A program made the position numbers and the translations under genes. Below the pieces are notes generated by a model. It ran no database searches, had not been told where the DNA came from, and saw only the letters and a program-made list of their open reading frames with translations. Shown here piece after piece: positions 7,826 through 16,996 of a stretch of DNA of 59,643 nucleotides (position 1 is the stretch's first letter; each line of letters begins with the position of its first letter). This stretch comes from Nonomuraea terrae. Its GTDB lineage: Bacteria > Actinomycetota > Actinomycetes > Streptosporangiales > Streptosporangiaceae. The stretch lies in assembly GCF_004348995.1 (NCBI RefSeq), contig NZ_SMKQ01000029.1:1-59643 (forward strand), given 5' to 3'.

Positions 7826-9946
7826 TCACTTGCCGGCGTTCGACCGGGCGGCGGCGCGGACGAGTGCGGAGCGTTCCTGGGCGCTGATCAGGTCCGCCGC
7901 GACGAGCCGGTCGGCGACTTCGGTCACGTGCCGCACGAACTGGCCGTGGTTCGGCCAGTCCTCCGTGTCGAGGATGTGGTCGTTGACCGTGCAGGTGCCG
8001 GCCAGCGTACGGTTCGGCACCCCGCTGTCGACTTCGCCGACCACCACCGTCGGCCGGGCGTCCGGCTCGGCGCAGATCGGCATCGCGAGCGGCCCGCCGA
8101 CGACGGGCAGGTCGAGCGACGTTCTTGTGAGGTCGACGGTGAGCACGGTGCCCGGCGCGGGATGCAGGGTGAACTCGTGGTCGGTCGAGAAGATCATCAG
8201 CCCGATCCGCGACCCCGCGGGGACGACCTGGTCGTCCGGCTGCAACGGCACGGTCAGCTCGACGAACTCGCCGGGTTCGAGCGGGTCGCCGCGCCGCAGC
8301 GAACGGTTGTTCTGCGGGTCGGCCCAGCCACGGGTGATGATGCTGGTCGTCGAGCCGCGGGTGCTGGACTCGCAGCCCACCCCGCTGGTCCACGGCAACC
8401 GGACCAGCGCGATCGACAGGTTCGCCGCCGGCTTGCTCACGGCCAGCCGGATCCGGACCTGGGCGGTGCCGGAGATGTGCACGGGTGCGCTGAGTTCGGG
8501 GGTGACGTAGAGCAACCGGTGCTCCGACGCCTGGGTGGCCAGGGTGCCCGCGTTGCAGGCCAGGTCACCGGCGTCGACGAGTTGCTCCGTGCCGCTGTCC
8601 GCCCGGGCCAGCGAGGTCAGCCCGCCGGCGGTGCCGCCGCCCTGCTGCAACGTCAGGCCGACCGGTGCCGCCTCGGGGTTCGGATAGTCGGCGTAGGGCG
8701 TGAGCCGGCTCTCCCCGGTCTCGTTGCGGACGATCCAGGCCCGGGGATCGTTCTCGACGTCGTTGTGCTGCCCGTAGAGATAGCGGGTGAACCACCGGTT
8801 GCGCATGTCCAGCGGCGGCGCGCCGCCGTGCCCGCCCTGGTGGAAGTACGCCTGGACCGGTGTGCCCTGCGCCTTCAGCGCGTCGAGGATCCGGACACTG
8901 TGCTCCGGCACCACGTTCCAGTCGTTGAAGGCGTGCGCCATCAGGGTGGCCGCCCGGACTCCGCGCACCGCGTTGAGGAGGTCCCGCCCCGCCCAGAAGT
9001 CGTTGTAGTCACCGGTCGCCCGGTCCTGGTGCCGGTTCATCAGGTCGACGCGGACGTGCTGGGCGCAGTATTCCCTGCGGTCCGGATAGCCGCTGCTGAT
9101 GTAGTCGAAGAGGTAGTCGATGTCCTCGCCCAGCCAGCCGCCCGGGTGCCGGACCAGCCCGTTCGAGCGGTAGTAGTGGTAGTAGGAGGTGTTCGGCGCG
9201 ATCGGGACGATCGCCTCCAGCCCCTCGACCCCGGTCGTGGCCGCCGCGAGGGGAAGCGTCCCGTTGTACGACGTACCGGTCATCCCGACCTTGCCGGTGG
9301 ACCATCCGGTGGCCGAGACCTGCTCGCCGCCGACGACGCTGGTGTAGCCCTTCGCCCGGCCGTTCAGCCAGTCGACGATCGCCTTCGGCGCCAGCGACTC
9401 GTTGGCTCCGCCCACCGTCGGGCAGCCTTCGGACAGCCCGGTGCCGGGCGAGTCCGAGTGCACGACCGCGAAACCGCGCGGCACCCAGGTGCTGACCTCG
9501 CTGGTCGACACGGCGGTCCGGTCCGGCCTGAACGCGATCGGGGGCGGCGAGGTCCGGGGCGGAGGCTCCTTGCCGAGCTCGGTGTTGACGTTCCAGAAGT
9601 ACTGCCGCTGGGTCGAGGCCGTTCCCGCGTAGTACGGGCTGGTCTCGTAGATCACCGGCACCTTCAGCCCGTCGGCGGTCGGCCCCGGCCTGGTCACGTC
9701 CACGTGCATGCGGTCGAGCCGGCCGTCGCCGTCGGAGTCGAACTCCGTCTCGACCCATAATCGCTCCCGGATCCAGGTGCCGGGATCGGCGAACTCGGAC
9801 ACGATCTGGGCCTGTCCGTCGGCGAAGACCGGCCCCGGGAGCGGGTCGGCGGTGGCCGGCGCGGCAGTCGCGGCGGCGGTGAGCGCCACCAGCGCCGGCA
9901 CGACCAGCAGAGTGGAGATTCCCAGGCGTGGCGTTCCTCGCGTCAT
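7826..9946 (-). CDS. Secreted Xaa-Pro dipeptidyl-peptidase-like enzyme (S15)
   Basis: A 706-residue exported S15 peptidase/acylase-type hydrolase. The N-terminus is a signal peptide ending near ATAAPATA. The catalytic set is visible: GTSYNG (Ser226), HAFNDW (Asp342) and QGGHGG (His373). A DxDxDG loop (DSDGDGRLD, about residue 70) may bind calcium. From about 500 onward is the jelly-roll domain typical of PepX/CocE enzymes, with a further 60-residue helical tail at the end. PepX enzymes release X-Pro dipeptides from peptide N-termini; related family members are acyl or ester hydrolases. GGAG lies nine bases before the ATG at 9946. It is monocistronic, with a 267-base gap upstream in which I see no gene. 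Confidence 0.85.
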   Translation of the reverse strand: MTRGTPRLGISTLLVVPALVALTAAATAAPATADPLPGPVFADGQAQIVSEFADPGTWIRERLWVETEFDSDGDGRLDRMHVDVTRPGPTADGLKVPVIYETSPYYAGTASTQRQYFWNVNTELGKEPPPRTSPPPIAFRPDRTAVSTSEVSTWVPRGFAVVHSDSPGTGLSEGCPTVGGANESLAPKAIVDWLNGRAKGYTSVVGGEQVSATGWSTGKVGMTGTSYNGTLPLAAATTGVEGLEAIVPIAPNTSYYHYYRSNGLVRHPGGWLGEDIDYLFDYISSGYPDRREYCAQHVRVDLMNRHQDRATGDYNDFWAGRDLLNAVRGVRAATLMAHAFNDWNVVPEHSVRILDALKAQGTPVQAYFHQGGHGGAPPLDMRNRWFTRYLYGQHNDVENDPRAWIVRNETGESRLTPYADYPNPEAAPVGLTLQQGGGTAGGLTSLARADSGTEQLVDAGDLACNAGTLATQASEHRLLYVTPELSAPVHISGTAQVRIRLAVSKPAANLSIALVRLPWTSGVGCESSTRGSTTSIITRGWADPQNNRSLRRGDPLEPGEFVELTVPLQPDDQVVPAGSRIGLMIFSTDHEFTLHPAPGTVLTVDLTRTSLDLPVVGGPLAMPICAEPDARPTVVVGEVDSGVPNRTLAGTCTVNDHILDTEDWPNHGQFVRHVTEVADRLVAADLISAQERSALVRAAARSNAGK

Positions 9947-10213
9947 CGTGAATCACTCCATGTCAGCGCGGCGGCCGACGGAGCACCTGGTCCGACGGCA
10001 TCGAAGAGCGCGGCGCTGTCACCCGCGGTGCACCTCGTGGCCGGGCTGGGTCTCCGTCTGGTCAGCCGACCCTATCCGCGGCGCCGACAGGGATCACCCG
10101 ACATCTGACGGAACTTCGGCGGGCGGGATTCGACCGCCGTAGCGCCGGGACGGGCCGCTGTGCGGTGCTGCCCGGCTGGTCCCGCCGCCGCGCGACGGGT
10201 CGCCGGCCTCCCC
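9947..10213. other. Intergenic gap without recognised gene
   Basis: This 267-base gap separates the S15 peptidase from the last gene of the sugar ABC operon. Both genes run leftward, so it should hold the terminator of the operon and the promoter of the peptidase. I see no clear hairpin, repeat or coding pattern; all frames here read as high-G+C noise. Confidence 0.5.
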
Positions 10214-11251
10214 TCAGGCCAGCCGCGCCGCCAGCCAGTCGAAGGCCTGCTCCTGCCGGGGCACGTCGAAGCTGTGCGGCACGTCGGCGAAGACCGCCTC
10301 GTACGCCTCGGGCGCGTCCCGGTAGCGCTCCTCGATCACGGCGTGCGCCCGGCGCATACCCGCCTCCGGGAACAGCTCGTCGCGCAGCGCGTACTGCACC
10401 ATGAGCGGCGCGGGCGCGCGCGAGGCGACCAGGTCGGGCCAGTCGCCCAGCCGCGGCAGCCCCGGCGGGTAGAACATCCAGGTGTGCCGGTGCACGTGCG
10501 TGCCGATCAGGTCGCGGTACGACGACATCATGGCCGCCACCACGACGGCCCTGATCTCGGGGTCGAACGCGCCGAGCAGGCCCGCCCTCAAGCCGCCGCC
10601 CGACAGCCCGGCGCAGCCGACCGGGCCTACGTCGGGCCGCGAGCGCAGGTAGGCCGCCGCGGCCAGGTCCTCCCCCGCCACCACACCCGCGAACGACGTG
10701 CCGAGCGCCGCGCAGTGCTTGGCCACGACGTGCTCGTGCTCCCGGGCGGCGGCGTCGTACCGGTCGGGCTCGCTGCCGGGGCCGTCGGGGACGTCCAGCG
10801 GGAAGCGGCGGCTGCCCCAGGCGAGCACGTCGTGCGCGAGCACGGCGAAGCCGCGCCGGGCCAGCGCCCCGGCGAAGGCGCGCCCGCCGTAGACGGCGTC
10901 CCTGAGCCTGCGCACCTCCGGCGACGGCCCCTCGGGGCCATCGGCGATCTTGTCCTTGCCGGCCCACTTCATGCTGGAGTGACAGTGCAGCGCCACCACG
11001 CCGGGCAGCGGCCCGTCCGCGTCACGGGGCCGCAGCAGGTACGCCCCCGTGCGCGGCCCGAAGCCGACCGTCCAGGACAGCTCCTCGCCCCGCAGGTCGC
11101 CGTCGGTCCAGGTGCGCTCGACCCGCACGTCCCGCGCGGTCAGGTCGAGCACCCCCATGGCGTCCCGCGCCGCCGCCCGCAGCTCGGCCCCGGGCAGCGC
11201 CGGCGTCGGCCCGAACTGCGCCGCGGCGACCACGGCCAGCTCAGCGAACAC
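10214..11251 (-). CDS. Alpha/beta hydrolase of acetyl-xylan-esterase/dienelactone-hydrolase type
   Basis: A 345-residue hydrolase. The nucleophile lies in GCAGLSGGG, the acid probably in ALRDELFP and the base in PHSFD near the C-terminus. The N-terminal half has PGVVALHCHSSMKWAGKDKI and a long insert, as in large esterases found in polysaccharide-utilisation loci. No signal peptide is present, so it would act on imported sugar esters or lactones. It starts with GTG 11251, overlapping the upstream oxidoreductase stop by eleven bases, and is the last gene of a five-gene sugar operon. De-esterification of acylated or methylated sugars is my inference; aldarolactone hydrolysis is an alternative. 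Confidence 0.75.
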   Translation of the reverse strand: MFAELAVVAAAQFGPTPALPGAELRAAARDAMGVLDLTARDVRVERTWTDGDLRGEELSWTVGFGPRTGAYLLRPRDADGPLPGVVALHCHSSMKWAGKDKIADGPEGPSPEVRRLRDAVYGGRAFAGALARRGFAVLAHDVLAWGSRRFPLDVPDGPGSEPDRYDAAAREHEHVVAKHCAALGTSFAGVVAGEDLAAAAYLRSRPDVGPVGCAGLSGGGLRAGLLGAFDPEIRAVVVAAMMSSYRDLIGTHVHRHTWMFYPPGLPRLGDWPDLVASRAPAPLMVQYALRDELFPEAGMRRAHAVIEERYRDAPEAYEAVFADVPHSFDVPRQEQAFDWLAARLA

Positions 11252-12521
11252 GCGTGCCGTCGTCGGCCAGGTGGACGGGAGCCCCGGTGCGGGCCGAGAC
11301 GTTGGCCGCGTGACCGGTCAGCACGCTGCGGATGCCGTCGCGGTAGCCGGCCTGCCGGGCCAGCGGGTCGCCGCCGGGGCCGCGGAAGACGTCGTCGAGC
11401 AGCAGCCGGTCGCCGCCGCCGTGCCCGCCGGCGCCGCTCTCGATGGGCACCTCCTCCGGCGGGCTCCAGTGGCGGCGCAGCGTGAGCCGCTCCGACGAGC
11501 CGGTAGCGTGCTCCTTGGCGGCCGCGCTCGGGTCGATGGCGGCGTGCGGCGGCGTCCACTCGCGCTCGACCACGTCGAGCTCCAGCCGGCCCTCGGTGCC
11601 GTTGAAGGCGACCCGGTAGCCCTCCCACGGCGCGTGCGCGTGCAGCGAGTACGTCAGGATCGCCCGGTTGGTGTAGCGGACGAGCACCGACATGTTGTCG
11701 TCGATGTCGATGCCCTCGCCGAAGACGTCCTGGTCGCGGATGTAGCCGTCCTCGTGCTCGGCGTCCAGGTAGAGGCTCTTGAGCCGGGGGTCCTGGGAGA
11801 TGTCGAGGATGAACGGGTCGCTGCCCAGGCCCGGCGCGCCCTGCCCGCGCACGGGCCGCTCCTCCAGGCCGCGCTTCCTGGCGTTGCCGGCGCCGTAGAA
11901 GCGCAGGTCGGTCTGGGCGAAGACGAGCTCGGGCGCCGCGCCGAGCCACCAGTTGACCAGGTCGAAGTGGTGGGTGGACTTGTGCACGAGCAGGCCGCCG
12001 GAGTTGGCGCGCTCGCGGTGCCAGCGGCGGAAGTAGTCGGCGCCGTGGATCGTGTCCAGCGTCCACTCGAAGTGCACCGACGTCACCTCGCCGATCGCGC
12101 CCTCCATCAGCAGGCGGCGCACGGCCGAGTTGCGCGGCGAGTAGCGGTAGTTGAAGGTGACGATCAGCTTGCCGGCGCTGCGTTCGGCCGCCGCGGCGAT
12201 GGCCGCGCAGCCCTCGGCGTCGGTCGTGAGGGGCTTCTCCACGATGACGTCGCGGCCGGCGTCGAGCGCCGCGCACACGTAGCGCGCGTGCGTGGCGTCG
12301 ACGGTGGTGACGATGACCGCGTCGGCGAGCTCGAGCACCTTGTCGAACTCCGCGGGCCCGAAGCAGGGCACCTCGCCGCCGATCCGCTCGGCGTAGTAGG
12401 CCATGCGGGTCCGGTTCGTGTCGCACAGGGCGACGATGGTGCCGGCGTCGCGCCACTCCCCGAGCAGCGCGTCGACGTACATCTGCGCGCGGTGCCCCAG
12501 CCCGACGAACGCGTACTTCAT
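11241..12521 (-). CDS. Gfo/Idh/MocA-family oxidoreductase
   Basis: A 426-residue oxidoreductase. The N-terminal Rossmann domain begins MKYAFVGLGHRAQ, and the conserved VEKPL motif (VIVEKPLTTD) follows at about residue 93. The C-terminal domain holds GGLLVHKSTHHFDL, where Lys and two His are the usual catalytic positions. Such enzymes oxidise or epimerise sugars and inositols with bound NAD(P). GAGGAGAGAC lies just upstream of the ATG at 12521. It sits between the binding protein and the esterase, so it should act on the transported sugar. A second, different Gfo/Idh gene lies in the rightward operon. Confidence 0.9.
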   Translation of the reverse strand: MKYAFVGLGHRAQMYVDALLGEWRDAGTIVALCDTNRTRMAYYAERIGGEVPCFGPAEFDKVLELADAVIVTTVDATHARYVCAALDAGRDVIVEKPLTTDAEGCAAIAAAAERSAGKLIVTFNYRYSPRNSAVRRLLMEGAIGEVTSVHFEWTLDTIHGADYFRRWHRERANSGGLLVHKSTHHFDLVNWWLGAAPELVFAQTDLRFYGAGNARKRGLEERPVRGQGAPGLGSDPFILDISQDPRLKSLYLDAEHEDGYIRDQDVFGEGIDIDDNMSVLVRYTNRAILTYSLHAHAPWEGYRVAFNGTEGRLELDVVEREWTPPHAAIDPSAAAKEHATGSSERLTLRRHWSPPEEVPIESGAGGHGGGDRLLLDDVFRGPGGDPLARQAGYRDGIRSVLTGHAANVSARTGAPVHLADDGTRVR

Positions 12522-12537
12522 GTCTCTCCTCTTGCTG

Positions 12538-13824
12538 TCAGCCCGCGATCGAGGCGTTGGCCTCGGCGATGAGTTTCGCCGCGGCGTCGTCCGGGGTCAT
12601 CCTGCCGAACATGACCTCCTCGGAGTAGCGGGTGAGGATGTCCTCCATGGCGCTGGCGCCCTTCGGCGGGGCCGCCGGCGGGTCCTTCAGCTCGCTCTTG
12701 GCCTCTTCGAGGAAGGCCAGGGTCTTCTGGTCGGCTTCCGGCAGTTTGTCCCTGACCGCCGCCAGCACCTTGGCGTTGGCCGGCAGGCCGCGGTCGCTGA
12801 GGATGATCTGGCCCGCCTCCGGGTCGTTGATCATGAAGTCGATGAACTTGGCGGCCTCGGCCGCGTGCTCCGACTGCGACGAGGCGGCCAGGAACATCGC
12901 CGGCTGCATGAACATGCCGCCGGTCGTGGCGCCCTCCAGCTTCGGCATCCGCAGCAGCTCGAGGTTCTGCCCCGAGGCGCTCGCCGCCGCGCCGAGCTGG
13001 TTGCTCCACCACATGCCCATCGCGCCGGTGTTGGTGCCGAGCAGCGACTGGTCGACGCTGGTCGCGCCGACCTCCGCGCTCTTGGCCGCGTCGGGCGAGC
13101 CCTTGGTCTCGATCAGTTTCTGCATGATGGCCCACCATTCCTTGATGGTCTGGGGGGACATCGCGAGCTGGTTGCCCTGGTAGAAGGACTCGCCCTTCTG
13201 CGCCGCGTAGATCTCCAGGTACGCCGGGTTCCAGCTGAGCTGCGTGCCGGTGACCTTGCCGTCGCTTCCCGAGGTGATCTTGGAGGCCAGGTCGACGTAG
13301 TCGTCCCAGGTCCACGTGGTGTCGTCGGGCAGCTTCTGCCCGCTGCTCTCGACCAGGGCGGGGTTGACGATCAGGGAGAAGGCGTTGGCGCCGTTCGGGA
13401 TGGCGAACTGCTTGCCGTCGATGGCGCCGGTGGCCAGCAGCTTGGCGTCGATGTCGGCGGCGTTGACCGAGCTGGACAGGTCGGCCAGGGTGCCGCGGTC
13501 GGCGTATTCGCGCAGCGCGCGGATCTCCAGCTGGATGACGTCGGGGGCGTCACTGGCCGCGACCTTCGTCGACAGTGATTCGTAGTAACTGTCGAAGTCG
13601 GAGAACTCGCCCTCGACCTTGATGGTCGGGTTCTTCGCCTCGAACTTCGCGATGGCCTCTTCGGTCATCTTCTGCCGGGCGTCGCTGCCCCAGTAGGAGA
13701 AGCGCAGCGTGACCGTGCCGCCGGCGCCCTCGCCGCCGTCGCCTCCGCCGCCACAGGCCGCGGTGACCGCCAGCAGAGCGGCGGCGAGTAATGCCGCGGA
13801 CCACTTTCTCTTGCCTGAGCTCAC
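12538..13824 (-). CDS. Sugar ABC transporter substrate-binding lipoprotein
   Basis: A 428-residue binding protein. It has a lipoprotein signal with basic start, hydrophobic core and Cys24 in VTAAC, followed by a Gly-rich linker. The body fits the MalE/UgpB class (family 1): TLRFSYWGSDARQKMTEEAI, LSWNPAYLEIYAAQKGESF and a late FMINDPEAGQIILSDRGLP block. It is anchored on the outer face of the membrane and delivers an oligosaccharide or sugar to the two permeases encoded immediately upstream. The next gene starts 17 bases after its stop. No ATPase gene is present; as in many actinomycetes, a shared MsiK-type ATPase elsewhere probably drives the transporter. Confidence 0.92.
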   Translation of the reverse strand: MSSGKRKWSAALLAAALLAVTAACGGGGDGGEGAGGTVTLRFSYWGSDARQKMTEEAIAKFEAKNPTIKVEGEFSDFDSYYESLSTKVAASDAPDVIQLEIRALREYADRGTLADLSSSVNAADIDAKLLATGAIDGKQFAIPNGANAFSLIVNPALVESSGQKLPDDTTWTWDDYVDLASKITSGSDGKVTGTQLSWNPAYLEIYAAQKGESFYQGNQLAMSPQTIKEWWAIMQKLIETKGSPDAAKSAEVGATSVDQSLLGTNTGAMGMWWSNQLGAAASASGQNLELLRMPKLEGATTGGMFMQPAMFLAASSQSEHAAEAAKFIDFMINDPEAGQIILSDRGLPANAKVLAAVRDKLPEADQKTLAFLEEAKSELKDPPAAPPKGASAMEDILTRYSEEVMFGRMTPDDAAAKLIAEANASIAG

Positions 13825-13864
13825 GGCTTGACCTCCTGTAGGGGGTTTCAGTTGGGGGGATGAG

Positions 13865-14731
13865 CTACTTCAGGCCCGTGGTGGAGATACCACGGATCAG
13901 GTATTTCTGGCCGGCCAGGAAGAACCCGAAGATGGGGCCGAGCGCGATGATCGACATGGCGAACATCGGCCCCCACGAGGAGTCGCTACTGGCGTCCAAG
14001 AACGTGCGCAACGCTACCGGCACGGTGAAGTTGTCGGGATTGTTGAGGTACAGCAACTGGCTGAGGAAGTCGTTCCACGTCCAGATGAACGTGAAGATCG
14101 CGGTCGTGGCCAGCGCGGGCAGGCACAGCGGCATGACGACCCTGATGAAGATCCGCCAGTAGCCGGCCCCGTCGATCTCCGCGGCCTCGTCCAGCTCGCG
14201 GGGCAGCGTCCGGATGAACTGCACCATGAGGAAGATGAAGAACGCGTCGGTGGCCAGCACCTTCGGCATGAGGAGCGGCCAGATCGTGTTGATCAGGTCG
14301 AGCTTCGAGAACATGATGTACTGCGGCACGATCGTCACGTGGTACGGCAGCATGATCCCGCCCAGCATGAGCGTGAACCACAGCTTCTTCAGCGGAAACT
14401 CCAGCCGCGCGAAGGCGTAGGCCGCCAGCGAGCAGGCCACCAGGTTCGCGACCACCGACAGCCCGGTCACGACCGCGGAGTTCCACAGGTAATAGCCGAA
14501 GGAATGCTTGAGCGCCGTCCAGCCGGCGGTGTAGTTCTCCAGCGTGACCTGGCTGGGCCACAGCCCCGGCTCCCGGAAGATGAGATCCTCCGGCTTGAGC
14601 GAGCTGGAGATCATCCAGAGCAGCGGATAGATCATGACCAGGCCGAAGGCGATCAGCAACGCGTGCTTGACGAGCCGTCCGCCCCTGATCGGGCGGAACA
14701 GGAACGGGATCGGCCTACTTGGTGTCGCCAT
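13865..14731 (-). CDS. Sugar ABC transporter permease (MalG type)
   Basis: A 288-residue inner-membrane permease with six predicted hydrophobic segments. The EAA loop is present as ELDEAAEIDGAGYWRIFIRV near residue 190, where it docks the ATPase. It ends with LIRGISTTGLK as is typical of MalG/AraQ-like subunits. It overlaps the preceding permease by 17 bases, so the two are made together and form the heterodimeric channel. A 40-base gap separates it from the binding-protein gene. Confidence 0.93.
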   Translation of the reverse strand: MATPSRPIPFLFRPIRGGRLVKHALLIAFGLVMIYPLLWMISSSLKPEDLIFREPGLWPSQVTLENYTAGWTALKHSFGYYLWNSAVVTGLSVVANLVACSLAAYAFARLEFPLKKLWFTLMLGGIMLPYHVTIVPQYIMFSKLDLINTIWPLLMPKVLATDAFFIFLMVQFIRTLPRELDEAAEIDGAGYWRIFIRVVMPLCLPALATTAIFTFIWTWNDFLSQLLYLNNPDNFTVPVALRTFLDASSDSSWGPMFAMSIIALGPIFGFFLAGQKYLIRGISTTGLK

Positions 14732-15686
14732 AGAAGACCCAATACTTGGAAGCGAGGAAATTCACCGCGGTGAGCCCGGCGATGATCAGCATCAGGACCC
14801 AGGCCATCGCGGCCGCGTAGCCCATGTCGTAGTCCCTGAACCCTTGCAGGTAGAGGTAGAGCGTGTAGAAGAGCGTGGAGTCGGCCGGTCCGCCGCTGCC
14901 GTTGCTCACGATGAACGCCTGCGTGAACGACTGGAACGACTTGATGAGCTCCAGCACCAGGTTGAAGAAGATGATCGGCGTCAGCAGGGGCAGCGTGATC
15001 GCGCGGAACTGCCGCACCGGCCCGGCGCCGTCCACCGCGGCGGCCTCGTAGTAGCTGCTCGGGATCTGCCGCAGGCCCGCCAGGAAGATGATCATAGGGG
15101 CGCCGAACGTCCACACGTGCAGGAGGATCAGCGTGCCCAGCGCGTAGTCGGGGTGGGCGACCCAGCCGGTGCCCTGGATGCCGAAGATCGCCAGCACCGC
15201 GTTGACCAGCCCGTCGGCGCCGAACACCTTGCGCCACAGGATCGCGATCGCGACGCTGCCGCCGAGCAGCGAGGGCAGGTAGAAGACGGAGCGGTAGAAC
15301 GGCAGGCCGCGCAGCCCCCGGTCCAGCACCAGGGCCAGCCCGAGCGCGAAGGCCAGCTGCATCGGCACCGAGACGACCACGTAGACCGTGGTCACCCAGA
15401 GGGAGTTGAGGAACCTCGGGTCCTGCGTGAACATCCGGACGTAGTTGTCCCAGCCGACCCACGTGGCCTCATCGAGCAGGCTGTAGTCAGTGAACGACAG
15501 GTACAGCGAGGCCACGATCGGGCCGATGGTGATGACGAGCAGGCCGGCGAACCAGGGCGCCAGGAAGAGGTAGGCGGCCCGCGCCTCGCGGCGGGAACGT
15601 TTGGTGGAGCGGTGGCCGCCGCGTGCGGGTTCGGTCACCGCGTCCCGGGGCTTCACCGCCACCGAGTCAGCCATGACGGAACTCAT
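14715..15686 (-). CDS. Sugar ABC transporter permease (MalF/UgpA type)
   Basis: A 323-residue permease, the first gene of the leftward operon. The N-terminus is a 40-residue charged cytoplasmic tail, then six membrane segments starting AAYLFLAPWFAGLLVITIGP. The EAA loop reads SSYYEAAAVDGAGPVRQFRA. The ATG at 15686 has GGAAGG at a long distance (13 bases); ATG 15674 (MADSVAV) is a possible alternative start. LacI-type operators lie in the 200 bases upstream, so transcription is probably controlled by the adjacent repressor. Confidence 0.92.
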   Translation of the reverse strand: MSSVMADSVAVKPRDAVTEPARGGHRSTKRSRREARAAYLFLAPWFAGLLVITIGPIVASLYLSFTDYSLLDEATWVGWDNYVRMFTQDPRFLNSLWVTTVYVVVSVPMQLAFALGLALVLDRGLRGLPFYRSVFYLPSLLGGSVAIAILWRKVFGADGLVNAVLAIFGIQGTGWVAHPDYALGTLILLHVWTFGAPMIIFLAGLRQIPSSYYEAAAVDGAGPVRQFRAITLPLLTPIIFFNLVLELIKSFQSFTQAFIVSNGSGGPADSTLFYTLYLYLQGFRDYDMGYAAAMAWVLMLIIAGLTAVNFLASKYWVFYGDTK

Positions 15687-15719
15687 TCGTCATCACGGAC
15701 CTTCCGGCGAGATGTGAAT

Positions 15720-15733
15720 GGATAGCGCTTTCC
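15720..15733. promoter_or_regulatory. Operator-like pseudo-palindrome GGATAGCGCTTTCC
   Basis: It has a central AGCGCT with GGA/TCC flanks and one mismatch, as in LacI-family or catabolite-type operators. It lies 34 bases before the permease ATG, possibly overlapping the promoter. It differs from the other operators of this locus, so a second LacI-type protein may bind here. Confidence 0.4.
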
Positions 15734-15754
15734 TATAGCCGTCCGGAAAGTTCC

Positions 15755-15768
15755 GTCAACCCTTTGCA
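15755..15768. promoter_or_regulatory. Degenerate LacI operator copy
   Basis: GTCAACCCTTTGCA keeps CAACC and TTTGCA of the locus operator but has C in place of the central G. It is within the 200-base gap between the permease gene and lacI-type gene, so it probably helps control the leftward operon. Confidence 0.4.
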
Positions 15769-15864
15769 GACGTTACATAGCCGTTACCGATATATCGCCA
15801 AGACGTTTTCCCAGTTGAACGATGTGGCCAGCTGATAAGTCAGACGAATTTCGCTCCGGTTTAG

Positions 15865-15878
15865 TACAACCGTTTGCA
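15865..15878. promoter_or_regulatory. LacI-family operator
   Basis: TACAACCGTTTGCA matches the CAACCGYTTGCA core shared with the sites at 16856 and 16997. It lies just downstream of the regulator gene and 179 bases before the permease start, so it belongs to the promoter region of the leftward ABC operon. Confidence 0.65.
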
Positions 15879-15886
15879 GCAGCACG

Positions 15887-16840
15887 CTACCGTGGAGCCG
15901 CAGTGGAGTCTCTGACGACCAGGCGCGTCTCCAGCGAGGTGGTCGCGCTCACCTCCTGGATGAGCAGATCCACCGCCAGCCGCCCGGCGGCGGCCGTCGG
16001 CATGGCGACCGTGGTGAGCTTCGGGCGGTTCAGCCGTCCCGGCACGATGTCGTCGATCCCCACCACGCTGACGTCCTGCGGCACGCTCAGCCCGAGCTCG
16101 CCGAGCCCCTCGATGAGCCCGATGGCCACCAGGTCGTTGTAGGCCAGCACGCCGGTCACGCCGGAGTCGCGCACCCGCCGCGCCGCCGCGAAGCCGCCCC
16201 GCTCGATGGGCGCGTTGGGGCCGACGACGACCAGCTCGACGCCCGGCACCTGCTCGGCGGCCGTACGGATCTCGGCGCTCGTCCACGAGCCGGCCGGCCC
16301 CGACACCAGGGCCACGCGGGTGTGCCCGAGCCCGGCGAGGTGCTCGACCGCCAGCCTGGCGCCGTGGCCGACGTCCATCAGCACCGTGGCCGCGCCGCGC
16401 AGCCGCCGGTTGATGACCACGAACGGCACCCGCTCGGCCAGCCGTTCCAGGGCCTTGTTGGACGAGCGCGGGCTGCACAGCACCACGCCGTCCACCTGTT
16501 TGGAGAACGCCTGCACGAGCTCCTCCTCGGCGGCCGGCTCCTCGTCGGTGTCGGCCACGAACAGGTGGTAGTCGCGCTGGCGGGCGGCCGCGTGGGCGGC
16601 CTTGATCAGCGGCGGGAAGAACGGGTTGGCGATGTCCGCCACGATGAGACCGAGGTTGTGCGTACGACCGGTCGTGAGCGCCCGCGCCGCCCGGTTGGGC
16701 CGGTAGCCCAGCTCCTCGGCCACCGCCAGGACCCGGGTGCGGGTGGTGGCGTTCACCATGTGGGGAGCGGAGAACGTCCGGGACACAGTGGACACATGCA
16801 CGCCGGAGGCCCGGGCCACATCACGAATCGTCACTGTCAC
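15887..16840 (-). CDS. LacI-family transcriptional regulator of the sugar locus
   Basis: A 317-residue repressor. The N-terminal helix-turn-helix and hinge read TIRDVARASGVHVSTVSRTF, followed by TRTRVLAVAEELGYRPNRAA and the periplasmic-binding-like effector domain (LGLIVADIANPFFPPLIKAA). GTG 16840 fits: GGTGGG lies five bases upstream and the helix-turn-helix begins at residue 4. A longer frame to 16954 has no support. An operator of the locus type lies 16 bases before this start, implying autoregulation. It sits between the leftward transport operon and the rightward catabolic operon and very likely controls both; the inducer is probably a uronate or galactoside-derived sugar acid, by inference from the genes. 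Confidence 0.93.
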   Translation of the reverse strand: MTVTIRDVARASGVHVSTVSRTFSAPHMVNATTRTRVLAVAEELGYRPNRAARALTTGRTHNLGLIVADIANPFFPPLIKAAHAAARQRDYHLFVADTDEEPAAEEELVQAFSKQVDGVVLCSPRSSNKALERLAERVPFVVINRRLRGAATVLMDVGHGARLAVEHLAGLGHTRVALVSGPAGSWTSAEIRTAAEQVPGVELVVVGPNAPIERGGFAAARRVRDSGVTGVLAYNDLVAIGLIEGLGELGLSVPQDVSVVGIDDIVPGRLNRPKLTTVAMPTAAAGRLAVDLLIQEVSATTSLETRLVVRDSTAAPR

Positions 16841-16855
16841 AGTCGCCCACCATAA

Positions 16856-16869
16856 CGCAACCGCTTGCA
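16856..16869. promoter_or_regulatory. LacI-family operator before the regulator gene
   Basis: CGCAACCGCTTGCA is a near-perfect LacI-type half-palindrome pair (GCAA-CG-TTGC). It lies 16 bases upstream of the regulator start on the minus strand, consistent with autorepression. Confidence 0.7.
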
Positions 16870-16996
16870 GAATCCCGGTCCGACGTGAAAGCGCATGCCC
16901 CTCAAACCGCTTCCGGCCTCCTCGGGAACCCCCAGCTAGAGGGCCGGGCAGCAAATCACCTCTTGACGGCCCGGCCTTCCTGACACAAAGGTTTGG

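Noticed and set aside
7928..9760. 610-codon plus-strand frame
   Set aside because: It is antisense to the S15 peptidase, which has a signal peptide and catalytic triad.
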